From Diaporthe sp. PMI_573 (taxonomy: Eukaryota > Ascomycota > Sordariomycetes > Diaporthales > Diaporthaceae), in NCBI GenBank assembly GCA_021399435.1, contig JAJTUP010000054.1, forward strand, positions 62,001-126,000: 64,000 bases of DNA, in the 5' to 3' direction. The position numbers were made by a program, and so were the translations under genes. Below, one piece after another: positions 21,325 through 31,075 of the stretch. Each line of letters opens with the position of its first letter. Positions within the stretch are counted from its first letter, which is position 1. A model generated the notes under the pieces. The model searched no databases and was not told the origin of the DNA. It saw only the letters and a program-made list of their open reading frames with translations.

Positions 21325-23331
21325 CTATTTTATCGAACAGCGCTCATGCACAGTATGATGTCTAAGGTACTCGTTGTACGTTGTCTCGAGACGCCTTGCC
21401 ACATCTAGCCCGTTAGACACCACGGCAGCACGTTGCAGCTGCATCACATGTTTCACCCTCTGCTCATCTCGACGTATGTCTGCCAGGAATACATTCACCT
21501 TGCTCTTAAACTCGTTCTGCTTCTTGGCCCGCAGATCATTGGCAGTTTTCCTTATCTTCTGAAGTGCAATCTTCTCCCGTTCAAGCTGCCCCAGTTTCTC
21601 CAGCATTGTCTGCCCTGTCTCGATAAGGGCTTGTGTGAGAATTCTGAATGGGTCTGCAGCCTTTTGCAGATAGCTTAATGTGGAGAGTTGAGTATCGATG
21701 TATAAATTTGCAGTTTCTCGCACTTGCGCGATGATTTCAAGCGTGATCGGAGCTAAAACACCCGGGACCTCGTTCTGATACTCCGGCAAGCATTCAGGCG
21801 GAAGAGCATCCACGAATGGCAAGCTGGTATGAAGCTGTGAGTCCGGTTTGTTGCTTGCAGTTGATACCACCGCCTGGATATCATCGAAATAACGCCGCGC
21901 AGAGGAATCCTCGCCCAGAGCAGCGACGAAGTTGATGTTCGTGCATAGACTGTGGACGAATCCCCGAAGGAATCGGTGGTCAAACGACGGAGGGATTTCT
22001 AGCCTAAGAGCCAGGCAAAAAGCGACCAATATAATGTACAGGCCGCAATCGACGGAGTTGGACTGTTGCGGGTTGCAGGTAGGTCTTGTAGTACGCCATC
22101 CTTTCCCATCATTGAATGGCTTGGGCAACCGATTGCTGATAAAGCGGGATGATAATTTCTCGCAGTTCTTGTCCCAACTGTCCGTATCTTGGCCGGCAAG
22201 AGAGTCAAATAAACTAGAGACACGCTGCTCCACGTCGATGGTCAACAAAACCCAGTGTTTGGCTTCGTGGACTGGAAGAATGAAAACCGTGGGCGGCTCG
22301 CATGGAAGGGGTTTTCCTTCCACGAGCCAAATACCGCTAGACGCAGTCCTTAAGTTCTCTCTCAAGCCAACAATTCGCTCGAATAGAGTGTTGATTATCT
22401 CGTCGTTAAGCCATTGGCCAATATCAGAATTGCTGGTGAACCGTGCGAGATCCTCTGGCCGAAAAGGTAACGGTTTGATTGCCGTGCCATTCTCTGCACC
22501 CTCGTAGGTTAAATCGACCAAGTTCGGTAGGGCTTCGAGGCGCCGCCGCTTAGCCCCATTGTCGGCCTCCACTGAACGCTTCTGGGGTCTTTGCTGTTGC
22601 AAGAAGTATTCATCACCAGCAGGAGCAGGCGACGTGGATGGCGACGTTGATGTCGACTCAGATGGCGAGACTTGCAAAGATGTTGACCGGCTCGCAGATG
22701 GACCTTGCGTCTTCAACTTCGAGATAGCTGGCGACCGCTTTGCGCTCGCCATGTTCCGCCTCCACTCCTCAATCAGGTCTCGCATATTGCCCAAATCTTC
22801 CTCTGGCTCGAGAGTTGGGTTCCACGCAACCATGTAGTACTTTCTGCCATCTATTATTTTCTCTCCTATAATTGCATTTGCCTCCCATTCATCTGGCTGC
22901 AATACGGCATGCGTGCCTCGAGGAGACCCACCATGGGTATTCGAGAGGGGGCTATGCCCGCTATGCTCGCTACGCACATGTGTAGAAGCCGAAGACGCAC
23001 TCGAGCTCTCCAGATCCCATTCGTGCCTCGCCTGGGTGAAAGTACTTCTTGTATGGCGCAATGACGCCATTCGATTCTTCTCGTTGGACACGCACGAGGC
23101 AGATGACCCTTCATCCTCCATAGTGCAATTCCATTGTGCTCGCCTAGGTCTTACTAGAGTTTCATCTGTGATTGGGATGGTTGTTGCAGGGGCTGTAGCA
23201 CTAAGCAGAGCACCAGAGTCGGAAGATTCAGTCGTGCTGGCAGTAGATATCGATCTTGAAGATATCATCATGGGTGAGTTGCTTGACACAGGCGATTCCA
23301 TCATATACGTTCGATGTTTCCGTTTGTACAT
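21325..23331 (-). CDS. chromodomain-Ulp1 (C48) protease fusion
   Basis: A single-exon 668-aa protein from ATG 23331. Residues ~1-140 are Ser/Thr-rich. Residues ~145-190 form a chromodomain-like segment (DEWEANAIIGEKIIDGRKYY to LIEEWRR). After a Ser-rich linker, a C48 cysteine-protease domain carries the triad: His in KHWVLLTID (~360), Asp in SLFDSLAG (~376), Gln in CNPQQSNS and Cys in SVDCGLYI (~428). The C-terminal ~110 residues are a charged coiled coil (LGQLEREKIALQKIRKT). C48 enzymes remove SUMO-type modifiers; a chromodomain would target the enzyme to methylated histone tails or chromatin. All catalytic residues are present and the frame is intact. A chromodomain piece of the same family lies inverted about 0.5 kb upstream. 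Could be a host gene or a transposon-borne accessory protein. Confidence 0.85.
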   Translation of the reverse strand: MYKRKHRTYMMESPVSSNSPMMISSRSISTASTTESSDSGALLSATAPATTIPITDETLVRPRRAQWNCTMEDEGSSASCVSNEKNRMASLRHTRSTFTQARHEWDLESSSASSASTHVRSEHSGHSPLSNTHGGSPRGTHAVLQPDEWEANAIIGEKIIDGRKYYMVAWNPTLEPEEDLGNMRDLIEEWRRNMASAKRSPAISKLKTQGPSASRSTSLQVSPSESTSTSPSTSPAPAGDEYFLQQQRPQKRSVEADNGAKRRRLEALPNLVDLTYEGAENGTAIKPLPFRPEDLARFTSNSDIGQWLNDEIINTLFERIVGLRENLRTASSGIWLVEGKPLPCEPPTVFILPVHEAKHWVLLTIDVEQRVSSLFDSLAGQDTDSWDKNCEKLSSRFISNRLPKPFNDGKGWRTTRPTCNPQQSNSVDCGLYIILVAFCLALRLEIPPSFDHRFLRGFVHSLCTNINFVAALGEDSSARRYFDDIQAVVSTASNKPDSQLHTSLPFVDALPPECLPEYQNEVPGVLAPITLEIIAQVRETANLYIDTQLSTLSYLQKAADPFRILTQALIETGQTMLEKLGQLEREKIALQKIRKTANDLRAKKQNEFKSKVNVFLADIRRDEQRVKHVMQLQRAAVVSNGLDVARRLETTYNEYLRHHTVHERCSIK

Positions 23332-23819
23332 TATTTTGGATGATGTTTAAGACAAATAATTCTTCTCTCAGCAATCATGCATGATTAATGCTTTGGACCT
23401 GGGAGAGACATGTACTTATATAAAGCAAACCTGTGTTAGACGCGCGTCAAATGATAAAATCATAAACTGCAGTTGTCTAAGTTAGTTGGTATTTCGGCAA
23501 AGTACTGTATGGTTCTTCTTTGTAAGTAATAGAGTATTTTAATTTAGGTCTCTACAGAGCTCTCCCTTCAATTTCAAGAGATAAATATGAAGACAAATAA
23601 AGCCGTTTGTACAGTATGTAGTGTATGTACTGTCCTTTACCGCAACAATTTTATTTGAGGATTAAGTACTTCCATAGGGTACTCTGAACTCTGCAGCAGT
23701 CGCGTCTTTATTCCACACTTATACCTTATACTTTAGTCGATGTATTTTCCTGGTCATCAAAGATACGCTGTATGTTGACCGCGACACGATATCTGTACTT
23801 AATATACACTCTTTGATGA
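23332..23819. other. AT-rich upstream region of the Ulp1 gene
   Basis: Likely promoter side of the minus-strand protease gene. It has several AGTACTT-type and TGTACTGT repeats near 23500-23640 but no recognisable gene. Confidence 0.3.
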
Positions 23820-23990
23820 TGGATCTCCTCGGGGGACTAATGCCGCATTGGAACCAGATGAGTGGGAGGCAAACGCAATTATAGGACAAAAAATAAAGAT
23901 GGGAGGATTTACTACAGTGGGAACCGAAATCAGTGTCCAGCGTCCTGTCTGTTGAATCTTTCTGAAAAGCGGGTAAGTGTGGGGCCTAGG
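23820..23990 (+). pseudogene. inverted duplicate of the chromodomain segment
   Basis: Plus-strand translation from 23820 gives DGSPRGTNAALEPDEWEANA and IIGQKIK, then after a one-base shift DGRIYYSGN. The Ulp1 protein on the opposite strand reads GGSPRGTHAVLQPDEWEANA and IIGEKIIDGRKYYMV at the same place. Similarity starts abruptly at 23820 and fades near 23910-23990. It is a diverged partial copy in opposite orientation, about 0.5 kb upstream of the intact gene's start. Confidence 0.75.
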
Positions 23991-24205
23991 GGCTTACACA
24001 GTGCCAAGCGTCAAACAAAGTACTCTTCGACAAGTGTCAATAAACAAAACGCTTACTGCCTGAGGCAGCAACCACAGACGGCAACCAGACTTTCAAAGCA
24101 GAGCTTCCAGTTAAACAAATCTGTCTGTTTTGAGACAGTGATGTGTCCTTCTTACTGACAGTGCTGTATACGATATGTATAACAATGATGCTATCTAAAT
24201 TATAG

Positions 24206-27200
24206 TCATTCCTGCAATTTCCCATATGCCCCCTCCAGCAAATCTAGTGAGATTAAACGATCTGGGTCATCTTCTGCTAATAGACCCTTTTTAAGTTCGA
24301 CCACATGCTCGAGAATCTCCATCGCCTCCTTGATCCGCCGGTCATCCAGGTAGGCCCTTGCAAGCTCGTGTTCTGAAGCAAGTCGAGAATGATCCTCCTC
24401 TCGGAGCGTCCTCTTTCGGACCTCAACCACATGCTCAAGGATCTCTATCGCCTCCTCGATCCGCCGGTCATTGAGGTAGGCGCTTGCAAGCGCGTGTTCT
24501 GAAGTGAGTCGGGAATCGTCCTCCTCTCGGAGCGTCCTCTTTCGGACCTCAACCACATGCTCAAACATCTCTATCGCCTCCTTGATCCGCCGGTCATCCA
24601 GGTAGGCACTTGCAAGCGCGTGTTCTGAAGTAAGTCGGGAATGATCCTCCTCTCGGAGCGTCCTCTTTCGGACCTCAACTACATGCTCAAACATCTCCAT
24701 CGCCTCCTTGATTCGCCGGTCATCCAGGTAGGCACTTGCAAGCGCGTGTTCTGAAGTAAGTCGGGAATGATCCTCCTCTCGGAGTGTCCTCTTTTGGACC
24801 TCAACCACATGCTTAAACATCTCTATTGCCTCCTTGATCCGCCGGTCATCTAGGTAGGCCCTTGCAAGCTCGTGTTCTGAAGCAAGTCGAGAATGATCCT
24901 CCTCTCGGAGCGTCCTCTTTCGGACCTCAACCACATGCTCAAGGATCTCTATCGCCTCCTCGATCCGCCGGTCATTGAGGTAGGCGCTTGCAAGCGCGTG
25001 TTCTGAAGTAAGTCGGGAATCGTCCTCCTCTCGGAGTGTCCTCTTTTGGACCTCAACCACATGCTTAAACATCTCTATTGCCTCCTTGATCCGCCGGTCA
25101 TCTAGGTAGGCCCTTGCAAGCTCGTGTTCTGAAGCAAGTCGAGAATGATCCTCCTCTCGGAGCGTCCTCTTTCGGACCTCAACCACATGCTCAAGGATCT
25201 CTATCGCCTCCTCGATCCGCCGGTCATTGAGGTAGGCGCTTGCAAGCGCGTGTTCTGAAGTGAGTCGGGAATCGTCCTCCTCTCGGAGCGTCCTCTTTCG
25301 GACCTCAACCACATGCTCAAATATCTCTATCGCCTCCTTGATCCGCCGGTCATCCAGGTAGGCACTTGCAAGCACGTGTTCTGAAGTGAGTCGGGAATCG
25401 TCCTCCTCCCGGAACGTCTTCTGTTTCCATTCCCAGACGTCTTCAAGGCATTTAATAGCCTCTTTAAACTGCCGATCTTTATCCAAGCGCATTCCGACAT
25501 GGGCGGAGAGTGAAAATCGTTCATCGATACAGCAATCTTTACTCCATTGCAATAGCCGAATAGAGTGTGGAAAGTAGCTTCGCCATACTTTTTCATTCAC
25601 GCCATCTTCATCGGTAAAGACTGTCTCCATGTCGTTTAGAGCATTGAGCACAGTCTCTTGCATTCGCGCCTCTTTTTCGATCCACACTCTAGTCGCCAAA
25701 TGTACCAGACTGTGCATATCGTACACATCGCCATTTTGACGTCTGGCTAAGAAAGCGAGCCCGACTAGCGTGCCGATTGCAGACTCTTGGTCTTGCCGAC
25801 ACTCCATTCGGGGGAGTAGTGACTGTGGTATGGTCTTTGGCTCAATACAGGACAGAAATGAAAGTAGCTTGTATGCGGCAGGATTGGTCTGTTGAATCTG
25901 GGTAAAGGATACAATCCACGTGGTTGCCACGGCATTGCCTACGCCTTGGTACCGCGTATCGTCCGGAAACTCTTGGGTCATCAGGCTAACAACGTCCTTG
26001 TCAGTCCCATGTAACAGGTCGATGTACCGTTGAATAGTCAGATGCGGGTTGCAGTTGAGGTAGGCGGCAGCTTGCACGATAGCCAAGGGTAGGTAAGTGA
26101 GTTCCTCGAGCAATTTTGTTGCTATAGTTTGCTCCTCGATTAACTCTTTGCGAACCAGGGATCTCCTGAGAAAATTTGTAGCCTCTTTAGGAGCCATCTG
26201 GTAGAGCTCTACAATATCGGCACGTGCTGCAGACGTGGCGATCTCCGCTGAACGTGTCGTAAAAAGTACAAGGCCATCGTCGTGAATTGGTAGGTAGCCT
26301 TTAATCGTCGCTAATTGGGTCTTTTCGTCGATATTATCGATGATGAGCAACCATTTTCCTGCCCCACTCGATTCGAGATATTGTTTCACCAACATCCTTG
26401 CCTCTTCATTGTTGGCATCCATTAGGAGTTCTGTCTTCCTACCTATCTCTAGGTAGTCTCGGTAGAAGGTGGTCTCGCTAAGCGCCGATAACCAGAAGAC
26501 TGAGTATTCCGGACGGTTTTCCTGGACCCAGAAGGCGAACTGGAGGGCTACCTGAGTCTTGCCGACTCCGCCGAGTCCGACGATGGCGAGCTTCTGGCAC
26601 TCTGGTTGGATAAAGAGCTTTTGCCTCAGATCTTGCAGAATAGTATCCCGGCCGACAAAATACTGGTTACGAGGGAAAGGTATAGAGTAGCGGGTGGCCC
26701 CTATAATTATGTTAACTGATTGTTTCATCAAAAGCAAACTCTAGAGTACTAAAGTACTAACTGTGAGGCATGCCGCCTGGTTCCGCTATAAGCCGAGAAT
26801 GGCCTTCAGGAGGGTTGAAGAAGTCATCCAAGAACTTCTGTAATGCCCTCTGGTTGTCAGCCAAGTAGCTTCTTGTGTGAGCGGCTATTGTGTTTGCTTC
26901 CTGGTAGTCTGACAACGTGATATCCTCCAAACCCTGTTCCACGTTAAATCTGTAGTACTGGCCTCCATCTTTGTATTTGTCCTCAAGTCTTTTTGCAACT
27001 TTTTTTGACTCTGTAGCCATTGCTTTTAATGCCTTTAAGATAACCAGCCTCGAATTCTGAATTGGAACAACTTTTTCTAGCCCTGTGCCAATGCTGAGGA
27101 TACGCAACTGATCATGTCCGAAGAATAGCCTCTCTGCTTCTGCAATCAGGATCTCTGCTGGGTTATTATACCCAAATCCTGCATCGATAAACTCGATCTT

Positions 27201-27971
27201 GTCGCGTCCAACTTGGATAGATTTGAAGAAGGTTGTTGCAGCTGAGGTTGCGCGGGCGACCTGCCAGATACAGCAGTCTTGGAAGGCAATATCCGTATCG
27301 TAAGTCTTGAAGAGCTCAGGACGACCGCCTATATTGGCCTTGCGAATGGCTAGAACGACACTATAAGACATTAGCACTAGTCTCCCCTATCATATATTCC
27401 TCACTTAAGACTTACGTCTTGGTGCAAGTCGTGTCCCGAAAGAGCAAATCGTCATGCGCGCAATCTTTGCTTCGCTTTGCAGTACACTCTGGGTCGGTAC
27501 AATTTTCCCGCACGACTTGCTTGATCGCCTTCTCGAGGGCAGTAGCTGAAAAGGCGCCTTTTGGTTCCGCAGGTAGTGGAAAGATCCGCCGTTTTGGCGT
27601 GAAGGCAGCCTCGCTGACTTTATCATACGCCTGTATACACTCGTTTACTGTCATTCGCAGTCGTCCAAGCATGATCGCAATGATTCTATCAGGTTCATTA
27701 GCAGAAAAACCAGATAGGATGACGACAGTTTATACCCCCCAGTGCTAGTGCCACCAATTAAATCAAAGTACTCGCATGGTCGAGGCACTTGGTTTAAGCC
27801 CTGGGACTCGCGAATACGCTCCATGATATTCTCCAGGATGAGGAGGCTGGACTTGCCACGGATACCCCCGCCATCTATCAATAGTCAGTTGCTGTTCTGA
27901 GACGTGGAGTTGGGATGGATACCAAGCGAGAGGATCCTCGGCGGCCGACCCAAACCACTAGGGGTATCCAT
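24206..27971 (-). CDS. patatin-NB-ARC-TPR NLR protein, five exons
   Basis: Exons 27971-27923, 27874-27736, 27685-27416, 27360-26762 and 26700-24206 join to exactly 1184 codons (1183 aa). Introns are 48-61 nt with good borders. Patatin domain: DGGGIRG (17-23), GGTSTGG with nucleophile Ser60, and Asp212 in DAGFG, the Ser-Asp dyad of patatin phospholipases. NB-ARC: PFPRNQYFVGR lead-in, Walker A GLGGVGKT (394-401), Walker B LLIIDN (470-475), LFTTRS, and LPLA. The C-terminus has nine ~42-residue TPR-type repeats (~788-1165), nearly identical, then a degenerate tenth. This is the fungal NLR plan: repeats sense a ligand, NB-ARC oligomerises, and patatin acts on lipids, as in fungal allorecognition and defence. 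The earlier-looking stop at 26757 is inside the last intron. Intact. Confidence 0.92.
24262..25400 (-). repeat. nine near-identical 126-bp TPR-coding repeats
   Basis: Within the last NLR exon, a 126-bp unit repeats nine times. Units fall into two main types: one with SEHALASAYLNDRRIEEAIE and one with SEHELARAYLDDRRIKEAIE. The pairs formed by units 2-3 and 4-5 are almost the same at protein level, showing recent duplication of a 252-bp double unit. Differences cluster at a few positions (T/A after SRL, V/A/E in SEH-x-LA, S/R, D/N, K/E, EIL/EMF/EIF). Confidence 0.9.
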
Positions 27972-28223
27972 GAAGTTTCGCTGTCTAACGGTGCGGGCCG
28001 CTGTGGTCCTGGAACTTAATCGTGGTGGATCCGTCTGATCGCGAACCGCTCAAGTGGGACGCTGGCAGGAGGACCTGCGGGGAAATGCAGCGTTAGGCAG
28101 AAATAGAGCCTCTCACGTGATACTGCACTGACGCCAAGCAGAACCTGCTTGGCAGCCTTGGTTGGTTGGGGAAACGTCTGCCCGCACGACTGCAGACCAA
28201 CTCGGTACAGCAGACAGGTCACG
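27972..28223. promoter_or_regulatory. divergent intergenic region between NLR and 437-aa gene
   Basis: The 252 bp separating two divergent start codons must hold both promoters. No TATA box is evident. The stretch is moderately GC-rich and contains TTGGTTGGTTGGGG near 28158. Shared or coordinated control is inferred from geometry only. Confidence 0.4.
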
Positions 28224-29537
28224 ATGGACTTCCCGTTACTTGATGCAACCCAGTGGTACAATGATAATGAATTCGACTATAGTACCCCGGATCTCCAGCG
28301 CTTCGACACCCCTAGCACCAGCCCTGCTGACCAGAATCAGCTACAAGGTAGTCGACCGCGGCTCCCACTGCTCCAGTTGCGTGACTGGAACCCCGACTTA
28401 CCATATGACGAGTCCCCACCTACGTGTATCCATTACTCTATCGAGTGGAAGTTGTTGCTAGCCAAGGGCAGACTAGCTAAGCTTACCGGCGATACAGAGC
28501 AGAACCTGGTACTCGCGCCCGGCGCGTTTTGGAACCTTATTCTCCGATCTCGATTCGAGAGTATTGTAGCCAATAAGTTGCCTGGGGATAGTTACCGACC
28601 TGAAGAAACGACCGTCACCGTTTCCGTTTCGAAGCGTTCCGAACGCGACCTCACGAAGCGGTTCGACGAGCTGAATATTGGATGGGCAGTCGTAGAAGAG
28701 CAGTTGCGAGCCTGGGGCGACCTAGCTGCCGAGGGCAAGAAGCTGAGAATCGATGTCTCCTTTATCTACAGAGAGCGTGGCCAGCCTGTCACCGGGCGAA
28801 CACGGCCGAGTGCTGGCCGCGGTGCTACGGCAACACAGTTGGCAGAGAAGGATACGCTCTTGGACGAGCAGGAAGCCTCGGGTCGACCTTGTGTTTGGCA
28901 GGACGTTTATCGGCTTATGCAGTGCGACGGGCGCCTATGTCACCTTGGCCCGTACTGTTGGCGTGACAAAGATGCTCGAAAGCACTATAAGCTAGATACC
29001 AAGATCTTGACGAAGCTGGTTAAGTACGCTGAGGAGGGTCACCCACTTCAGACGCATGATGACGTCCCGCCCGACATCCGGGAGCTGATCTACCTGGTAG
29101 AACAGCAGGATGCAGAGCGGAAGAAGCTTAAGCACAGGGCTACGTCGTCCGGCGATCTCCCTCGTGTGAACATTACAAACGTCCAGCCGTCTCTATACCA
29201 CCCAGCTTCTGCTGCGTACTATGGATCGCCTCGTAATGAATCGGAGATGGCAGAACCCATGTGGCGTCCAACCAGGATCTCTATTCCGGGTCCAAGAGAC
29301 GAGGCTGTTCGCAAATACTGTGGATGGCACTGCGCTCAAGTCACTGACCCAAACTGGCAAGCTGGGTTCCGGGAGATCGGCGAGATCATGTTAGCTGAGG
29401 GCCTGGACCTTGAGCGGGTCCACGCTGCCCAGGAGCAGGAGATCGCCTTCCTGGTCGCGAAAGGCATAAAACGAGGCATCGCCATTCAGTTTGCCAGCAA
29501 CGTAGAGTCTTGGTTAGATGAGGCACAGAGATCGTAG
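28224..29537 (+). CDS. conserved fungal protein of unknown function, 437 aa
   Basis: A single-exon frame from ATG 28224 (MDFPLLDATQWYNDN). Features: an N-terminal acidic/Pro segment, a central region with KLRIDVSFIYRERG, a Cys cluster MQCDGRLCHLGPYCWRDKDA that could bind zinc, the stretch EEGHPLQTHDDVPPDI, a Ser/Pro linker, and a C-terminal helical domain (CGWHCAQVTDPNW to GIAIQFASNVESWLD). I recall this architecture as a widespread family of unknown function in fungal genomes, often beside repeats; no activity is assigned. It is divergent from the NLR and ends 20 bp from a convergent Tc1-like transposase fragment. The frame is clean, so it is likely functional. Confidence 0.75.
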   Translation: MDFPLLDATQWYNDNEFDYSTPDLQRFDTPSTSPADQNQLQGSRPRLPLLQLRDWNPDLPYDESPPTCIHYSIEWKLLLAKGRLAKLTGDTEQNLVLAPGAFWNLILRSRFESIVANKLPGDSYRPEETTVTVSVSKRSERDLTKRFDELNIGWAVVEEQLRAWGDLAAEGKKLRIDVSFIYRERGQPVTGRTRPSAGRGATATQLAEKDTLLDEQEASGRPCVWQDVYRLMQCDGRLCHLGPYCWRDKDARKHYKLDTKILTKLVKYAEEGHPLQTHDDVPPDIRELIYLVEQQDAERKKLKHRATSSGDLPRVNITNVQPSLYHPASAAYYGSPRNESEMAEPMWRPTRISIPGPRDEAVRKYCGWHCAQVTDPNWQAGFREIGEIMLAEGLDLERVHAAQEQEIAFLVAKGIKRGIAIQFASNVESWLDEAQRS

Positions 29538-29556
29538 AACGCATGAATTTTATCTC

Positions 29557-30204
29557 CTATAACTCCCCATTTTTGACGGGCTCGTCGATGTGGATGCCAG
29601 CCTGCTGAAAGTGGCCTCTAGCACTCGCCTGCCGAGCCCCCACAACATCGACACATGAGCTTAAGAAGGCCTTGAAGTCGTGTTGGATAACGCAATGATG
29701 CGCGTCCCACTGGCCTTTGATGTAGGTCTTGAGCTCCGCGAAAAACTCCTCGATCGGATTCAGGGTAGGTGAGTAGGGCGGCAGATAGAGCAACTTGACA
29801 CCTGCCTCATTGCACAACTGCTCAACCTTTTCGGAGTGGTGAATAGACGCATTGTCCATCACAAGAACAGACCTGGGTTCCGGCCATCGGACGCAATGAT
29901 GAAGCAACTGCTCAATAAAATCCTCAAACAAAGCGCTGTCTGTAGATCCTTGGTAGACCCGCGCAATCATTACGCCGTCCTGTGTGTATGCCGGAAGAAT
30001 GTGATACCTCTGTTCCCGGTGGAGGCCGGTGACCTGCACTGGCGTAATCCCTAGAGGCGCCCATCCCGAACGTCGAAGGCCTATCCGTTTGTCGCACCCT
30101 GACTCGTCGATGAAAACAAGATGGTACGACTGGAACTCTCGCAGTTTATATAGATAGGCTACATGTTTGTCTGGGGGACGGAAGGTCGCGTTTACTCCCG
30201 ACAT
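29557..30204 (-). pseudogene. Tc1/mariner-like DDE transposase, C-terminal half
   Basis: A 215-codon frame contains the whole catalytic DDE_3-type core: first Asp in LVFIDESGCD, second Asp in SVLVMDNASIHH, and Glu in YSPTLNPIEEFFAELK, 34-35 residues after the second Asp. The N-terminal helix-turn-helix DNA-binding domains are absent: upstream of the start codon the sequence belongs to another open frame. The protein could not bind its ends. No inverted repeat was recognised near 29540. Confidence 0.85.
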
Positions 30205-31075
30205 GATATTTCAATGCCGGTTCTCCCCGACCCTCCTTGCAATCGTTATTATTGGTATCGGGGTAGACCTTATTCGCGATAGATCCTTTGGCGGCGTGCT
30301 CGGTAGACTTGATATTATCGACTTTTGAAGTCATCTTCTTGCGCCCGAGTTCTCGGCTGTCCTGTGAGGGTGGAGGCGTGAGCGTCGATAACGAAACAGC
30401 GTTGGACTCTTTGTGGCTCCCTTTGCCCTTCTTTTTCGCACCAGCCGTTGATGGAAATTTCCGCGAACTCCTGGGCTTTTTAGTGCTTATGTCATGGCTA
30501 TCCCTCTTATACCTCTCCTCGCTATCTTGCTGTTCTAGCCGGTCCCGCAAAGAGGAAGCGGATTGCGCTCCGTGGGGAGCGTACTCCCCAGGGTCCCATG
30601 ATTTTGTTATGGGTGTTTGAATTGTGCACGACACAAACGAGGCGGGGGATGCAAGGGATTCTGGAGAGATCAAACCATCGTGGGCTTGGATGGTCGGCCA
30701 AGTCAGCGAGGGCGAAATTAGTGGCGTCTGCATGGCAGAGTTATTTGGCTGTTGGTTTACCGCGTGTTCGTCCTGCTGCTGAGACGGGTTCGTTTTGGGC
30801 GAACTGACATTGTTGACAGGGAGGACTCGGCCGACTTGGGAGATGGAAGTTCCGAACGCGTTCTCTGTTGAGGTCGTGGTCACAGCGTCGCTGACTACAC
30901 CGAAGCCAGTCGGTATGAGATCCCTGGGGCTGTTGCTCCAGGCTTGTGGGGCATTGAGACTGGCGGAGTCTGCTGCGGGGTAAATGACGTCCATCAGATG
31001 GCGAGCGTTCAGTTCGGCCCCGAATAGCTGGTCTGGAGTGGTGTTGTATGCCACGTTTATGTCGTCGCGCTCCAT
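30146..31075 (-). pseudogene. Ser/Pro-rich protein truncated at the transposase junction
   Basis: From ATG 31075 (an upstream GTG in frame at 31114 may mark an exon border, since TACACAG precedes it) the frame gives about 309 aa. It is polar and Ser/Thr/Pro/Gln-rich, with a basic patch (KKPRSSRKF, AGAKKKGKGSHK) and TPPPSQDS. Composition suggests a nuclear regulator, but no DNA-binding domain is visible. Its final ~20 codons are out-of-frame transposase DNA, so the natural C-terminus has been replaced near 30200. Confidence 0.45.

Noticed and set aside
24262..25400. CRISPR-like or satellite array
   Set aside because: The 126-bp units are in-frame TPR-coding repeats inside an NLR exon.
26757..27377. 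Patatin part as a separate gene ending at a stop next to the NLR
   Set aside because: The stop lies in a 61-nt intron with GTTAGT donor and TTATAG acceptor. Joining it gives the usual PFPRN-x-x-FVGR lead-in and one continuous 1184-codon frame.
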